The notes below the pieces were generated by a model that searched no databases, was not told where the DNA came from, and saw only the letters and a list, made by a program, of their open reading frames with translations. From NCBI GenBank assembly GCA_015061565.1, contig SUWI01000008.1, forward strand, positions 1 through 51,900: a stretch of DNA of 51,900 bases, read 5' to 3'. Position 1 is the first letter of the stretch. Each line of letters opens with the position of its first letter. This DNA is from Lentisphaerota bacterium. Lineage in GTDB: Bacteria > Verrucomicrobiota > Lentisphaeria > Victivallales > UBA1829. This document shows positions 1-9,109 of the stretch, one piece after another. A program made the translations under genes and the position numbers.

Positions 1-643
1 CCGCCAGAACAGGAGCGGGAAGGACGGCCATCGATGCCATAGACGTGCATCCGTTGAACATGTCTTTATAACAGTGGTAACTGAGGGCGGTGGCCGGTAA
101 AGCGGGCATAGCCGTGAGCGAGCTGCAATGGTAGAACATATATTTGTAGCATTCCCCGGCTAAAGCCGTGGCGGGCAAAGCGGGAGCCGTCAGCAGGGCG
201 GAGCAATCGTAGAATGTGTTGTAATAGCATGCGCCCGATAAGGTGGTGGCGGGGAATTCCGGCGAATAGATCAGCGATGCACATCCCTGGAACAGCTTGA
301 TGAAACAGCTGTTCGGTGCCTGCATGGAGAAGTTCAGGAGCGATTGCACGTTGCCGGATCCGGCGATCGTGCCGGTCATGGCGAACTGGACGCAATCCAA
401 AATCCCGGTCGAAAGCTGTCCGGCGGTGTTCCAGAATTGGACATAATCGCCCGGTGAAGGGAGCGAAACAGTTGTTCCGGTCGTGTAAGACTGCCATGAT
501 CCGGAGCGGGTCCGGTATTTCAGGCCGGAAACGACCGGCGAGCCGGTTGCATTCAGCGTCACGCTGGAACTGGCCGACAATGCCGTAAGGGTCAGCGGCT
601 GCCGGTAATCGGTGCCGAGCGGATTCGTGACGGTCGGGATCAT
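1..643 (-). CDS. Tail-fibre-like protein with BspA-type leucine-rich repeats (partial, 3' end off the window)
   Basis: An open frame runs off the left edge (214 codons visible). The start at 643 has a GAGGTGA ribosome site and overlaps the previous stop as ATGA. After about 95 residues of beta-rich head region the protein enters repeats of about 24 residues with the pattern CYxxMFxxCxSLTxxPALPATxLA, seen at least three times. These match BspA-like leucine-rich repeats known from gut bacterial surface proteins and gut phage fibres. Its place at the distal end of the tail operon suggests a receptor-binding or decoration role; that role is inferred. Confidence 0.75.
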   Translation of the reverse strand, partial: MIPTVTNPLGTDYRQPLTLTALSASSSVTLNATGSPVVSGLKYRTRSGSWQSYTTGTTVSLPSPGDYVQFWNTAGQLSTGILDCVQFAMTGTIAGSGNVQSLLNFSMQAPNSCFIKLFQGCASLIYSPEFPATTLSGACYYNTFYDCSALLTAPALPATALAGECYKYMFYHCSSLTAMPALPATALSYHCYKDMFNGCTSMASMAVLPAPVLA

Positions 644-876
644 GCGGTCACCTCATTATTACATTGTGCCTGGAATATTGGAGTTGTAATTATTCGGCAA
701 TGATCGAACATATTGTGATAGGATTCCGCGGGAATTTCTGCCTTTCCCCGGCGATGCTGTCGCGGTCGCGGGAGGCGTGGAAATCTGGCCACGTAGAGAT
801 TAGCCATAGTTTGTTCGAATTCAGGATCAATCATACGCCAATAGCTTTCGTATGTCTGCATCTGGATAGGGATCAT
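640..876 (-). CDS. Small phage protein of unknown function (78 aa)
   Basis: Begins MIPIQMQTYESYW and is rich in Arg and Pro in the middle. It is not recognised. The start at 876 overlaps the stop of the upstream fibre gene as ATGA, and its own stop overlaps the start of the next gene the same way, so it is translationally coupled on both sides. That double coupling is the main evidence that it is real. Its position between two tail-fibre-type genes suggests a fibre assembly or tail accessory role (inference only). Confidence 0.6.
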   Translation of the reverse strand: MIPIQMQTYESYWRMIDPEFEQTMANLYVARFPRLPRPRQHRRGKAEIPAESYHNMFDHCRIITTPIFQAQCNNEVTA

Positions 877-2234
877 GACAACGCCTCCGGATGCCAAAAT
901 TCCGATCCAAGCCATTTCTGGGTGGGCGGATCCCACAGAAATGCCATACGGAATAGCGAGCTGGGCGCATTAAGCATAGGACCGATGGCGTCATTCCATG
1001 TGATATTATTCGGCAAAGAGACTGAATCTTCTCCCGAACCGGTAGAAATGTAAAGCCAGAAATAGCAACTGGAATTTACGGGCGTTGGAAAAGTAATCGT
1101 GGTATTCTGTTCGATTGAGAGAGTGTAGGCGTTTCCTCCGGTCGGAATCGTAACGGCTGACGAGCTGGCAAGAGCAACCCACGGCAAGGCATTGAAATCA
1201 ACTTTTCCGCTCCCCGCGGCGAAATACAGCCGCCACGTTCCGGAGAAGGATGCAGCTCCATCGTAAGCGAGATACGGCGCAACATTGAGCGTGACCGTGT
1301 TCGCGTTGAGGTTGACCAGGACGCTGCCTTTCTCGACCGGATAGAAATGTCCGGCATCGGTCAGGACGGCAGTCGGCACGGTGGTAGTTCCGGCGAAGGT
1401 GAAATTGCCGGAGGCGTCGACCGAGGAGAATTCGACATAGCTTCCGGAGATCTCGGCCGGAACGCCGGTGTCGCCGTCCTTGTCGAACCAGTGTCCGTTC
1501 GCGCCAATATAGGGCGAGACGCCGTTGGCGCCGTTCGGACCAACAACTAGAGCAACTATGTCGCTCCATGCTGCGCTGGCATCGCCCGCCAGGCGAAATT
1601 TAATATAGCGGTCGGCTGTGGTCTGCGTGCTGTGCCAATCGGCAGGCGTGGTGCTTGCGGTTTGTGCAAAAACCACATCAAAACCGCCATTCACCAGTGC
1701 GCGCACCTGTGCTGCTGTCAGGTATTCAACCGGCAGCTCGGTGGGAGTTCCCGTGTCGCTTATGCGTCCGCGCACGGTGAAGTCCTTTACCTGCAAAATA
1801 AAAACCAGCGCTCCGGTGCCGTCAAACCCGCACAGTTCACCGGCAATACTAGTGCTTTCCTTCCCGTTCATCAATGCCACCAATTCCTCGGTAAGCATAT
1901 TGCTTATGGGAATGGCGATTTCTGTGTAGGTGTATTCCTGATCATCAATTTCAACCGTAACGCTGCCTACGGTAATATTGCTGTTGTCGGCCTCAATTTT
2001 GCGGGTGGTCGCGGCGGTAAAATCGGTATCCATCTGCCACTGCCAGCTGGTAATGGCGGCCAATGCCGAAACCGGGTATGGGTCCAATCCTTCGGCATTG
2101 GCGAACAGCCGCATCCTGATCTGACAGGCAGCCCCCAGCACCATGGTCGGGGCGGCCTGGGTTTTGGCGTTGGCGTAATCTTTAACGGTGCCCAGCGGCT
2201 CGTTGGCAGCCACGTAACAAATAATATTCTGCAT
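873..2234 (-). CDS. Phage tail fibre / baseplate protein with short collagen-like hinge (453 aa)
   Basis: The start at 2234 follows an AAAGGAGC ribosome site. The N-terminal half is beta-rich. In the middle is a short Gly-Asn-Gly hinge (GPNGANG, then IGANGHWFDKDGDTG), a motif common in phage tail fibres that join a shaft to a distal domain. The C-terminal 150 residues are Ser/Thr/Val-rich and beta-like, ending in a Trp-rich segment (WDPPTQKWLGSEFW). No enzymatic motif is visible. It sits in the distal tail operon between an unknown tail gene and the repeat-bearing fibre. Confidence 0.65.
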   Translation of the reverse strand: MQNIICYVAANEPLGTVKDYANAKTQAAPTMVLGAACQIRMRLFANAEGLDPYPVSALAAITSWQWQMDTDFTAATTRKIEADNSNITVGSVTVEIDDQEYTYTEIAIPISNMLTEELVALMNGKESTSIAGELCGFDGTGALVFILQVKDFTVRGRISDTGTPTELPVEYLTAAQVRALVNGGFDVVFAQTASTTPADWHSTQTTADRYIKFRLAGDASAAWSDIVALVVGPNGANGVSPYIGANGHWFDKDGDTGVPAEISGSYVEFSSVDASGNFTFAGTTTVPTAVLTDAGHFYPVEKGSVLVNLNANTVTLNVAPYLAYDGAASFSGTWRLYFAAGSGKVDFNALPWVALASSSAVTIPTGGNAYTLSIEQNTTITFPTPVNSSCYFWLYISTGSGEDSVSLPNNITWNDAIGPMLNAPSSLFRMAFLWDPPTQKWLGSEFWHPEALS

Positions 2235-2287
2235 GGTTGGTGCTCCTTTTACTATGCTGTTATCGTCAACACCTGTTATTAACCAGG

Positions 2288-3007
2288 TCAGTTTTGCAAT
2301 CTTTTCCCCACCCAATAGGAATTGCGAGGGGTCCCGCGAACAATGCCGAAACCTTTCGCAAATTCTGCATCTGCCATTCGCGGGAATGAAGCACGTGATC
2401 CACTGGCTGTTTTCCCCGTATAATTCGTTTCGTTTCCTAACCTGAATCCAACATAGAACTCAGGATTGTTGAACATCGAGTTGAACCAATTCACACTGCC
2501 GGAATAACTATAATCGAAATCGACAGTTCCGTAATCGGAATTCCATTGGATCGACAGCGATAAATCAAAGTAAACATAGCCGGAAAGGATCATATATGCC
2601 TGCCGCGCGGCTTCGGCAAGAAAATAAGGCGTAAATGTTGAGACGTTTCCGATTATCAGTTGCCCGGAAGGTGTTGCAGTCCAATCGCGGATCACATCCT
2701 CTTTTGATACTTGGGAAAAATCGAAACTTCCGGCACCATGCGAAAATAAATAATGAGTGCCCCACCAATTTTCGATAATATCATATTTTATTCTTGTTAA
2801 ATAATTCCAAAGACCATTATATATATCAGGTGACAGCCGTTTTTGACAGTTCATCCGTAAATAATTGTCCCTGTTTTCCTCTCTATATTGGTAGATCCTA
2901 ATGTAATTGTATTCCAGAGCCGCATTTGCAATTACAAACATCGGAATACCATAATCAACATTCCGGATGTCGGGAAATCCAGCTTCCTGCCATGATGTTG
3001 TAATCAT
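2288..3007 (-). CDS. Phage tail-region protein, unknown (239 aa)
   Basis: The start at 3007 shares one base with the stop of the upstream gene (TAATG) and is preceded by AGGTGG, so the two are coupled. The protein is rich in aromatic residues (Tyr, Phe, Trp), with many short beta-like stretches such as YVYFDLSLSIQW. No known domain is recognised. Base composition is more AT-rich than the morphogenesis genes, as is usual for variable tail-tip or fibre genes. Probably a distal tail structural protein. Confidence 0.6.
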   Translation of the reverse strand: MITTSWQEAGFPDIRNVDYGIPMFVIANAALEYNYIRIYQYREENRDNYLRMNCQKRLSPDIYNGLWNYLTRIKYDIIENWWGTHYLFSHGAGSFDFSQVSKEDVIRDWTATPSGQLIIGNVSTFTPYFLAEAARQAYMILSGYVYFDLSLSIQWNSDYGTVDFDYSYSGSVNWFNSMFNNPEFYVGFRLGNETNYTGKTASGSRASFPRMADAEFAKGFGIVRGTPRNSYWVGKRLQN

Positions 3008-4560
3008 TATTGCCACCTGTCTCGAACAATGATTTTTCCAGACTCGAAGTTCGGTGCAGTCACAACCCAATATATAGTTTTGTCCGAATAAATACGAACC
3101 GCAACAGCCCACCACATATATACATTTGCGGCTGGCTCCTGATCCGTCCATGCCGCCGTATACTGCCCGGTTGATGGGTCATACGTAAGAGTAGCGTATT
3201 TATAATAGACTGAACCGGAAGACGGGAATTCTCCGGAAATGGCAGGCAGAGTTTTTGAACTGTTTGTGTAGTATTGGATTTCTCCAGATGATACCGCCCA
3301 CCCGGTCACGGTTTCCGAAAGAACTATTCCGGTTGCTGTTGACGATTCGGAGATTGTTGAAGTTCTGTAAGCGTTGAAAGTTGCTGTCCTGGTTACAGTG
3401 TCAGCAATATTTCCGACAAAATCATTGATTAGGTCATATCCGCCGTATTGTTTTTTTATGATCGTTCCCACCAATTTCAGCTGGAATTCTTTCGGGTTGT
3501 TCAATACACAATCTTTTGCAATAATAAATCTGGAATCACCCGGCGAACTCCGCTTGTAGAGCAGGTAAACAGAAACGGAATCAGCAGGTGCGGCAATACT
3601 CTGCCCATATACAAATTCAGATAGTCCATATACAGACCCGGTGGAATGATAAATTGTACCACCATCCACGTTCAAAGATACCTGATAATTCCCACTGCTG
3701 CCGGAAACTGATCCGTAAAGCTGGAACGGAGAAGTATATCGGTCATAATGATGCTGTGAATCGTCGATTTTGTCATCTTTGAATATTTGCTCGACCGAAT
3801 ATTCATTTTCGGTGCTGGTAACTTTAGCGATCAACACAAAGTGCATGTTATACTGGTTGATGACCGGATAATCGGCGGGGTAAACAAATATTGACTGTGC
3901 TCCGGCCGGTTGATACAACCGCGCCCAAACGTAAAAAGTGCCATAACCAGGCAATGCGCTAAAATAAGACCAGAAAGTCCGTCCGCTGGTCGTATATCCT
4001 GCCCACGTAGATGAAGGATCACCTTTGTCGTAAACTATGACATACCTGGAACTGGTAATTTCGCACATGAAACCGCCACGATAATCAGAAGACGCAGCTC
4101 CGCCTAGAACGATAATGTTTTTTTCGCCTGCAAATAGCACGCGCGCCGTTCCGGTCGAACTGCGGGTAAAGCCGGTGCCGTTCACCACCGGTTCCGCATA
4201 ATCGCCGCTGCCGCCTGATAATGCAACCTCGGCAGGTCCGGAAATAATACAGTCACCCATAGCATTGGCATCCAAAGTATGGACACACACGCCCCACGGC
4301 TTTTTTGTATCGGTTACTTTCACCGCTGGAACGGCATCACCACAAAGCGGTTTGGTGTTATCGAATTCCACAGGCTGTCCGGCAGGCAGTGTTTCGTTGG
4401 TTGCGTTCCAGATTTGAATACGCACCACGCCGCTTGCTGTAGCACGGCCCATGCCGCTGCCAAAGCCGTCCAGGCTGTTTACCAGGTGTCGCAGGTTGTT
4501 TTCCAGCACCATGTGGTGCTGCACCTTGTCGCCGCGTTTTACATCCGGCCAAAATCCCAT
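3007..4560 (-). CDS. Phage virion-associated tail protein, unknown (517 aa)
   Basis: Starts MGFWPDVKRGDKVQHH with an AGGAAGGGA ribosome site. The first 130 residues resemble small beta-barrel head or tail decoration modules (NATNETLPAGQPVEF...). The remainder is long, beta-rich and Ser/Thr/Tyr-rich like a fibre shaft. It lies directly downstream of a tail gene and is coupled to the next gene. The exact role is unknown; a baseplate or fibre-attachment protein is likely from position. Confidence 0.6.
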   Translation of the reverse strand: MGFWPDVKRGDKVQHHMVLENNLRHLVNSLDGFGSGMGRATASGVVRIQIWNATNETLPAGQPVEFDNTKPLCGDAVPAVKVTDTKKPWGVCVHTLDANAMGDCIISGPAEVALSGGSGDYAEPVVNGTGFTRSSTGTARVLFAGEKNIIVLGGAASSDYRGGFMCEITSSRYVIVYDKGDPSSTWAGYTTSGRTFWSYFSALPGYGTFYVWARLYQPAGAQSIFVYPADYPVINQYNMHFVLIAKVTSTENEYSVEQIFKDDKIDDSQHHYDRYTSPFQLYGSVSGSSGNYQVSLNVDGGTIYHSTGSVYGLSEFVYGQSIAAPADSVSVYLLYKRSSPGDSRFIIAKDCVLNNPKEFQLKLVGTIIKKQYGGYDLINDFVGNIADTVTRTATFNAYRTSTISESSTATGIVLSETVTGWAVSSGEIQYYTNSSKTLPAISGEFPSSGSVYYKYATLTYDPSTGQYTAAWTDQEPAANVYMWWAVAVRIYSDKTIYWVVTAPNFESGKIIVRDRWQ

Positions 4561-4575
4561 GGTAATGTCCCTTCC

Positions 4576-5412
4576 TCACAGCCCCAGCGCGTTGAAATTG
4601 GCGATTTCACAGACCACGCTAAGGTAAATTGATTCCGTATTCACTTTCGGTTTGTTTGTGGTGGTGTCGTTTACCACTTTGCTGCGTGCCCAGATGTATT
4701 CAAATCCTTTTTTGGGGCCACAGGAATGTCCGGCAACAACGGCGTTTTTTTCGTTTGGCATGATCCTAAAATTGTAGGTCAAAGTAACTTTGTTTGCGCC
4801 TTTGCTTGGGGTGCTGTAACTGCATCCCAAAAACATGATTTCGCCGGGCTCCCAGCCTTTAAATCTGGCGCTGTTAACTTTGCCCACTAGGGCGGCCACC
4901 TGTCTTTTGTATGCGGTGCTGGTGGCCTTGTTGCGGCTTATAGCCTTGGTGTAGGTTTCGCGCATGTCCGCGCATGGCACATCCACGCCGCTGAATTCGG
5001 CTTCGCTGCCGCTTTTGCCGTTCCAGCCAATGCCGCTGCCGGCATCGTCATCGCTGCCGCCGTAAACCCGTTTCTGGCTTATAGCATGGGTCATGTGTTT
5101 GGTGCCGCCGCCGCAGTCAAAACTTTCCGTGGCTTCCTCATCGACATTGCTATAGTCTCCGCCGCCGATTTCTTCGTCCTTGGCATACACGGCAGAGAGT
5201 TCAAGGTTGCCATTTTCGTAGCTGTCAACGCGAACTTCTTTGAAGGGGAGGTTGCCATAGGTTTCAGGTGCGCCAGAGAGTACAGCCTGGACGGCACCGG
5301 CTTTGCTGGTGGCGTCAATTACCAGGTATTTTATTTCGGCGCTGGTGCAATCACCGGTTTTCTTACTCCATGTTTCGCTGCCGTCTTGCAGCCGTTTTAC
5401 CTGCATTGCCAT
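4576..5412 (-). CDS. Phage tail protein downstream of tape measure, unknown (278 aa)
   Basis: The start at 5412 has a GGAGTAAC ribosome site and lies just after the tape measure gene, the usual place for distal tail or baseplate-hub proteins. It contains a Gly/Asp-rich central part (YGGSDDDAGSGIGWNGKSGS) and an N-terminal segment like phage proteins that begin with a beta strand, a loop and LxxGSETW. No catalytic motif is seen. I cannot assign it to a named family. Confidence 0.6.
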   Translation of the reverse strand: MAMQVKRLQDGSETWSKKTGDCTSAEIKYLVIDATSKAGAVQAVLSGAPETYGNLPFKEVRVDSYENGNLELSAVYAKDEEIGGGDYSNVDEEATESFDCGGGTKHMTHAISQKRVYGGSDDDAGSGIGWNGKSGSEAEFSGVDVPCADMRETYTKAISRNKATSTAYKRQVAALVGKVNSARFKGWEPGEIMFLGCSYSTPSKGANKVTLTYNFRIMPNEKNAVVAGHSCGPKKGFEYIWARSKVVNDTTTNKPKVNTESIYLSVVCEIANFNALGL

Positions 5413-5423
5413 TTTGTTACTCC

Positions 5424-8306
5424 TTAATCGTAAGTATCGTTGTCCGTTTCCTGGGCCAGTTGCCGCCGTTGTAAGCGCACCATTTCGCGGGTGTTTTTGG
5501 CGGTTTCCTTTTCAGGGGATCCGGTGCCCAGCATGGCATTAAGCACTGCGGTGCTGAAACTGCCGGCGGATTTCTGTTCAGCGGATCTTTTATTCTCCCT
5601 ATAAACCTGTTCTTCGAGTGAATCCTGCCGCTGCTGGGCTTCCTGCATCTTGCGGCGGGCTTCGGCGAGCAAGCGTTTTTCTTTTTTGGTTTCGATGCCG
5701 TCAGCCCACGCCTTGGCCGCGGCGGATGCATATTCCTTTTCGAGCATTTCGGCCTTTTTTTTCGCTGCGGCGTATTCGCGGTTAAGGAGTTGTCGGGCAG
5801 CATCGATCCGGCCATCCTTCCGAAGCTGTTCGAGCTGGCGGGCGAAAATTTTTTCCTGCATGGCCCGGGTGCGCTGTTCGGCATCCATCCGGTCGGCATT
5901 CTTCTGTTCCATGATAGAGCGTTTGCCCTGTTTCTGAATGGCGCGACGTTTCCCCTCGAGTTCGACAATGGCAGTCAGATCCTTCAATTCCTGTTCGGTC
6001 ATCTTGCTTTTGTCGGCATCTTTGAAAGCGTCGAGAGTGGCATATTTGCCAGATTGCCGCTTGAAAATTTTCTGGATTCTTTCGTTGAGCATCCGGACCT
6101 GAGCGGCAGGATTGGCGAATTCGAATTTGATTTCCCATTTTTGTTTAGCGAGAGCCTGACGGGCCTTGCGTTCGGCTTCGGCCTGTTTCTTGAGCTTTTC
6201 CGGATCCGCGGAGCCGGTTCCGGATCCGGATCCGCTTTGGGTTTTGGATCCGGCGAGCTGCTTTTTCAAATCGAGCTCGGTTTTCATCTGTTTGATGAGT
6301 TCGGAAACGGCGTCGGCTTCGGTCTTTTGGTTGGCCGCGAGCAGTTTATTGCGGAGTTTTTCGAAACCGGCAAGCTGTTCTTCGGCGGTTTTCAGCTTGA
6401 GGATGTCGTCGAATTCGTTCTGGAGATCGGTATTACCAGCCCGATCCAGATTTCTTTCATGGGTTTCCCTGTCTTCACTGGTAAGCCTTGAAACAAATCC
6501 TTTACCAGTGATAACCGCACCCCGGATCAAAGCTCTGTTCAACCACCATGATCCGAGCTGATTGCGGACGGAGTTCTGCATGGCGGAGGTGAGGCCGGCA
6601 GCGGAAGAGGCTCTTCGGAGCAGGTCTGCACGTTCAGCTTTGCGCTGGGCTTCATTCATCTGTCCCCATGCACCGGCGGCGATTTTGATTTTTCCGGTGG
6701 TGGAATCGATCTGGATGTCGAGTCCGGCGTATTTGCTGCGGATTGATTCGATCAGTTTCTCAGCTTCTTTTTTCTCGGTATTGTTGAGGCGCTGGTAACG
6801 GGAAAGTTCCTGAAGGCGCTTGAACTGCGTAGTTTCAGTTTCGGCTTCCTTGCGGTGGGCTTCGGCCAGTTCATTGGCCTGCGAACTCTGCTGCCTGGCG
6901 AGATTGAGTTCCCCCTGGATCTGATTGTTGTGCTTCTCCTGAATGTAGCTGACCGCGCTGTAAGCGGCGGAAATTGCGAGCATGGCGATCCCGACCGGCC
7001 CGAGGGCTGCGACCAGACCCTTGGCGGCAGTCGCGGCTGCACGATAAGCTCCACGGGCAAACAAAGCGGCACGGCCGGAGACAGTCATGGATGCGGCGGC
7101 GTTTTTCTGGGCGGCGGCATTGACGTTTGCCGCGGCGGCGTGCTGCCGGGATGCGATCACGGCGGCGCGGTGTTTGTCGGTCAGTCCCTGCGTCGCCTTG
7201 GATTCTGCGATTTGAGCTTTGGTCAAGTTCGATTCGGCAACGGTTAGATCGTTTTTTGCCTTGGTAATCGCTGCGACATCATTCGGGTTTGTGTTGGCAA
7301 GTGTAGCTTTCGCGGTAGTAACCTGCGATTGTGCTTCGTCCCGCTGGATGCGGGCAACGCGGAGCATCTGCGCCTGGGCGTGACGTTCCTTCATGGCGTC
7401 GGTCTTCGAATATTCGGCACGCTTTTCCGCTTCGGCGGCTTTTTCAGCTTCGAGCAGGATCTTTGTATTGGAAAGACCGGCCGCGGCGGCGGAGACGATC
7501 GCGTTTCCTTTTTCGAGAATGCCGAATCCGCTCAAAGCTGCCAGCGCTGCGCCGAGCGTTCCGACCGAGACGATCAGCTTCTGGGTGGCCGGATCGAGGT
7601 TGTTGAACGCGGTGGAAAGTTCAGTGATCCCGCGCACGGCCGGGAGCAGCGCTTCGACGGCGATCCGGCCGACGGCTTCCTTGCTGTCTCCGATCGCATT
7701 GGCCATCTGGGCGAACTGTCCGCTGGCCGTCTGTGCGGCATCGGTGACCAGGGAGAAACTGTCAGCGCCCTGTTTGAGGATCTGCTGATACTGTTCCTCC
7801 TTGGAAAGATTCTGATCCAGCTGAATGCCATACCGGGCCAGCATTTCGGTGTGACCCTTCGAAGCACGGGCGAGCAGCTGCATGCTGGACGGGAGGTCGA
7901 TGCCGAGTTTCTGGGACAGGCCCATGGCGGATTTGGTGACGGTTTCGATCTGAGCGGGATCGATGCCGAGCCGCATGCCCTGGGACATGACCGCGAGCGT
8001 GGATTCGTCGCCGAACTTGGTGATCTTCTGCATCCCCCTTGCGAAGTCGGCGAACTTTGCGGTATTGGCATCGACCTCCGCTCCGACATTCCGGAGGGAA
8101 GCACGGATGCCTTCGACCGCATCCTGCTGGGTCATGAAAGCGGAGGTGACGGCGGCGACCGAGCGCCAGGAAAGATATGAAGCCGCTGCTACCGCGATTT
8201 TTTTGAAAACGGAATCCGCAGAATTCTGCATCCGGTTCAGACCGGACTGAAAATCGCCGTCATCGAGCGAGACGGCCGCATACATGGTGCCGAGATCAAG
8301 AGACAT
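5424..8306 (-). CDS. Tail tape measure protein (960 aa)
   Basis: The longest phage gene, as expected for the protein that sets tail length and is threaded through the tail tube. The N-terminus (LDDGDFQSGLNRMQNSADSVFKKI) is typical of TP901-type tape measures. Long Ala/Lys/Glu/Gln-rich coiled coils occupy about residues 280-400 and 690-960, with a hydrophobic segment near 420-460 (AAKGLVAALGPVGIAMLAISAAYSAV) of the kind proposed to insert in membranes. It lies directly after the gpG/gpGT frameshift pair, the canonical order in long-tailed phages. The ribosome site is AAGGAAG. Confidence 0.93.
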   Translation of the reverse strand: MSLDLGTMYAAVSLDDGDFQSGLNRMQNSADSVFKKIAVAAASYLSWRSVAAVTSAFMTQQDAVEGIRASLRNVGAEVDANTAKFADFARGMQKITKFGDESTLAVMSQGMRLGIDPAQIETVTKSAMGLSQKLGIDLPSSMQLLARASKGHTEMLARYGIQLDQNLSKEEQYQQILKQGADSFSLVTDAAQTASGQFAQMANAIGDSKEAVGRIAVEALLPAVRGITELSTAFNNLDPATQKLIVSVGTLGAALAALSGFGILEKGNAIVSAAAAGLSNTKILLEAEKAAEAEKRAEYSKTDAMKERHAQAQMLRVARIQRDEAQSQVTTAKATLANTNPNDVAAITKAKNDLTVAESNLTKAQIAESKATQGLTDKHRAAVIASRQHAAAANVNAAAQKNAAASMTVSGRAALFARGAYRAAATAAKGLVAALGPVGIAMLAISAAYSAVSYIQEKHNNQIQGELNLARQQSSQANELAEAHRKEAETETTQFKRLQELSRYQRLNNTEKKEAEKLIESIRSKYAGLDIQIDSTTGKIKIAAGAWGQMNEAQRKAERADLLRRASSAAGLTSAMQNSVRNQLGSWWLNRALIRGAVITGKGFVSRLTSEDRETHERNLDRAGNTDLQNEFDDILKLKTAEEQLAGFEKLRNKLLAANQKTEADAVSELIKQMKTELDLKKQLAGSKTQSGSGSGTGSADPEKLKKQAEAERKARQALAKQKWEIKFEFANPAAQVRMLNERIQKIFKRQSGKYATLDAFKDADKSKMTEQELKDLTAIVELEGKRRAIQKQGKRSIMEQKNADRMDAEQRTRAMQEKIFARQLEQLRKDGRIDAARQLLNREYAAAKKKAEMLEKEYASAAAKAWADGIETKKEKRLLAEARRKMQEAQQRQDSLEEQVYRENKRSAEQKSAGSFSTAVLNAMLGTGSPEKETAKNTREMVRLQRRQLAQETDNDTYD

Positions 8307-8341
8307 GATTTGTCGCTTCCTTTTTTATGGTGGGCAGTAAG

Positions 8342-9084
8342 TCAACAGGCCGCCTTGCGGAGCGCTTCTTCGCGGTCGGCGATGATTTTTGCCATGCGCG
8401 CTTCGGCTTTTCTGATCTTTTCGGGCGTGATTTCCTCCGTGCTGGTTTCAGGAGCGGATTCGAGAAAAAACGATCCGGCGGATTTGAACAGGGAATCGAC
8501 CGCGGACTTCCCGGCTTTGGCCGCCACATACGGCGAGAAAACCGAATCGATCGCATTGTCGGCGCGGATGCGCTTGATAATCGAGGTCAGATACAGAAAC
8601 ACTGGGAAGGAAAGCGAGAGCGTGTATTCGATGTCCCAGGCAAATTCCCGCATGATGCGGCACGCGAGGAAATCGTAATCGAAAGAACGTCCCGGTCTGG
8701 CGGCAGGGGAACCGGAACGGGACGGTGCGTCAGAAGACGCTGCGGCAGGCGTTGGAGCGGTTAATTTTTTTTTGCGGGATCGTCGGGCAGATCATCGCCG
8801 TCCGGATCACCGTAAGCGAGATAGCCGAGCAGTTCGGACAGTTTCGGGATGTCGAGCCGCGGGAGCTGCTGACAGAGATCCTGCGGCATGACGGTCCGTG
8901 CCAGGTCGAGCATCCTTTCATGGACGGCGTTGAAGTCGGCCGCGGTTTCGCACTTGCCGAGATCGGCCGAGATCGTCTTGAGTTCTCCGATTTTTGAAAC
9001 CGGGAGCATCGGGACGTTGATGGAGCGTCCGTCACCGATGCCGAGCCGGACCGTGGTTTGGGTAAGTTTCGGAAAAGTCTTCAT
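8342..9084 (-). CDS. Tail assembly chaperone long form (gpGT-like), made by -1 frameshift
   Basis: The gpG-like frame stops at 8761-8763 just after nine consecutive A residues (codons GCA AAA AAA AAT TAA). A -1 slip on A-AAA-AAA enters a frame that stays open for 140 codons to 8342, reading KKLTAPTPAAASSDAPSRSG then RSFDYDFLACRIMREFAWDIEY. The T-like part has no convincing start or ribosome site of its own: its first ATG (8653) has no Shine-Dalgarno and in-frame coding continues upstream of it. This matches the conserved gpG/gpGT frameshift in long-tailed phages. The product would be about 247 aa. A homopolymer sequencing error is the alternative, made less likely by the position. Confidence 0.8.
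8761..9084 (-). CDS. Tail assembly chaperone short form (gpG-like, 107 aa)
   Basis: The start at 9084 (MKTFPKLTQTTVRLG) has an AGGA ribosome site. In long-tailed phages gpG binds the tape measure during tail assembly, together with a minority long form made by frameshifting. Position (between tail tube and tape measure), length and the A9 slippery tract at its very end all fit. The C-terminus is acidic (DPDGDDLPDDPAKKN). Sequence similarity between gpG proteins is low, so the call rests on gene order and the frameshift. Confidence 0.8.
   Translation of the reverse strand: MKTFPKLTQTTVRLGIGDGRSINVPMLPVSKIGELKTISADLGKCETAADFNAVHERMLDLARTVMPQDLCQQLPRLDIPKLSELLGYLAYGDPDGDDLPDDPAKKN
8763..8773 (-). 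promoter_or_regulatory. Slippery tract for -1 ribosomal frameshift (A9-TT)
   Basis: Nine T residues on the plus strand (8765-8773) read as A9 on the coding strand, directly before the TAA stop of the gpG-like gene. It fits X-XXY-YYZ slippery sites as A-AAA-AAA and A-AAA-AAT. The -1 frame after it is open and encodes the T-like domain. Confidence 0.75.
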
Positions 9085-9109
9085 CAGTAATTCCTGTTGT
9101 TGGTCAAAG

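Noticed and set aside
66-497. Minus-strand 143-codon frame near the left edge
   Set aside because: It lies in another phase of the repeat-bearing fibre gene, which has a ribosome site, ATGA coupling and clear protein repeats.
8653-8655. ATG as independent start for the T-like frame
   Set aside because: No ribosome site, and coding-like sequence continues upstream in frame to the slippery A9 tract, so frameshifting is the better explanation.
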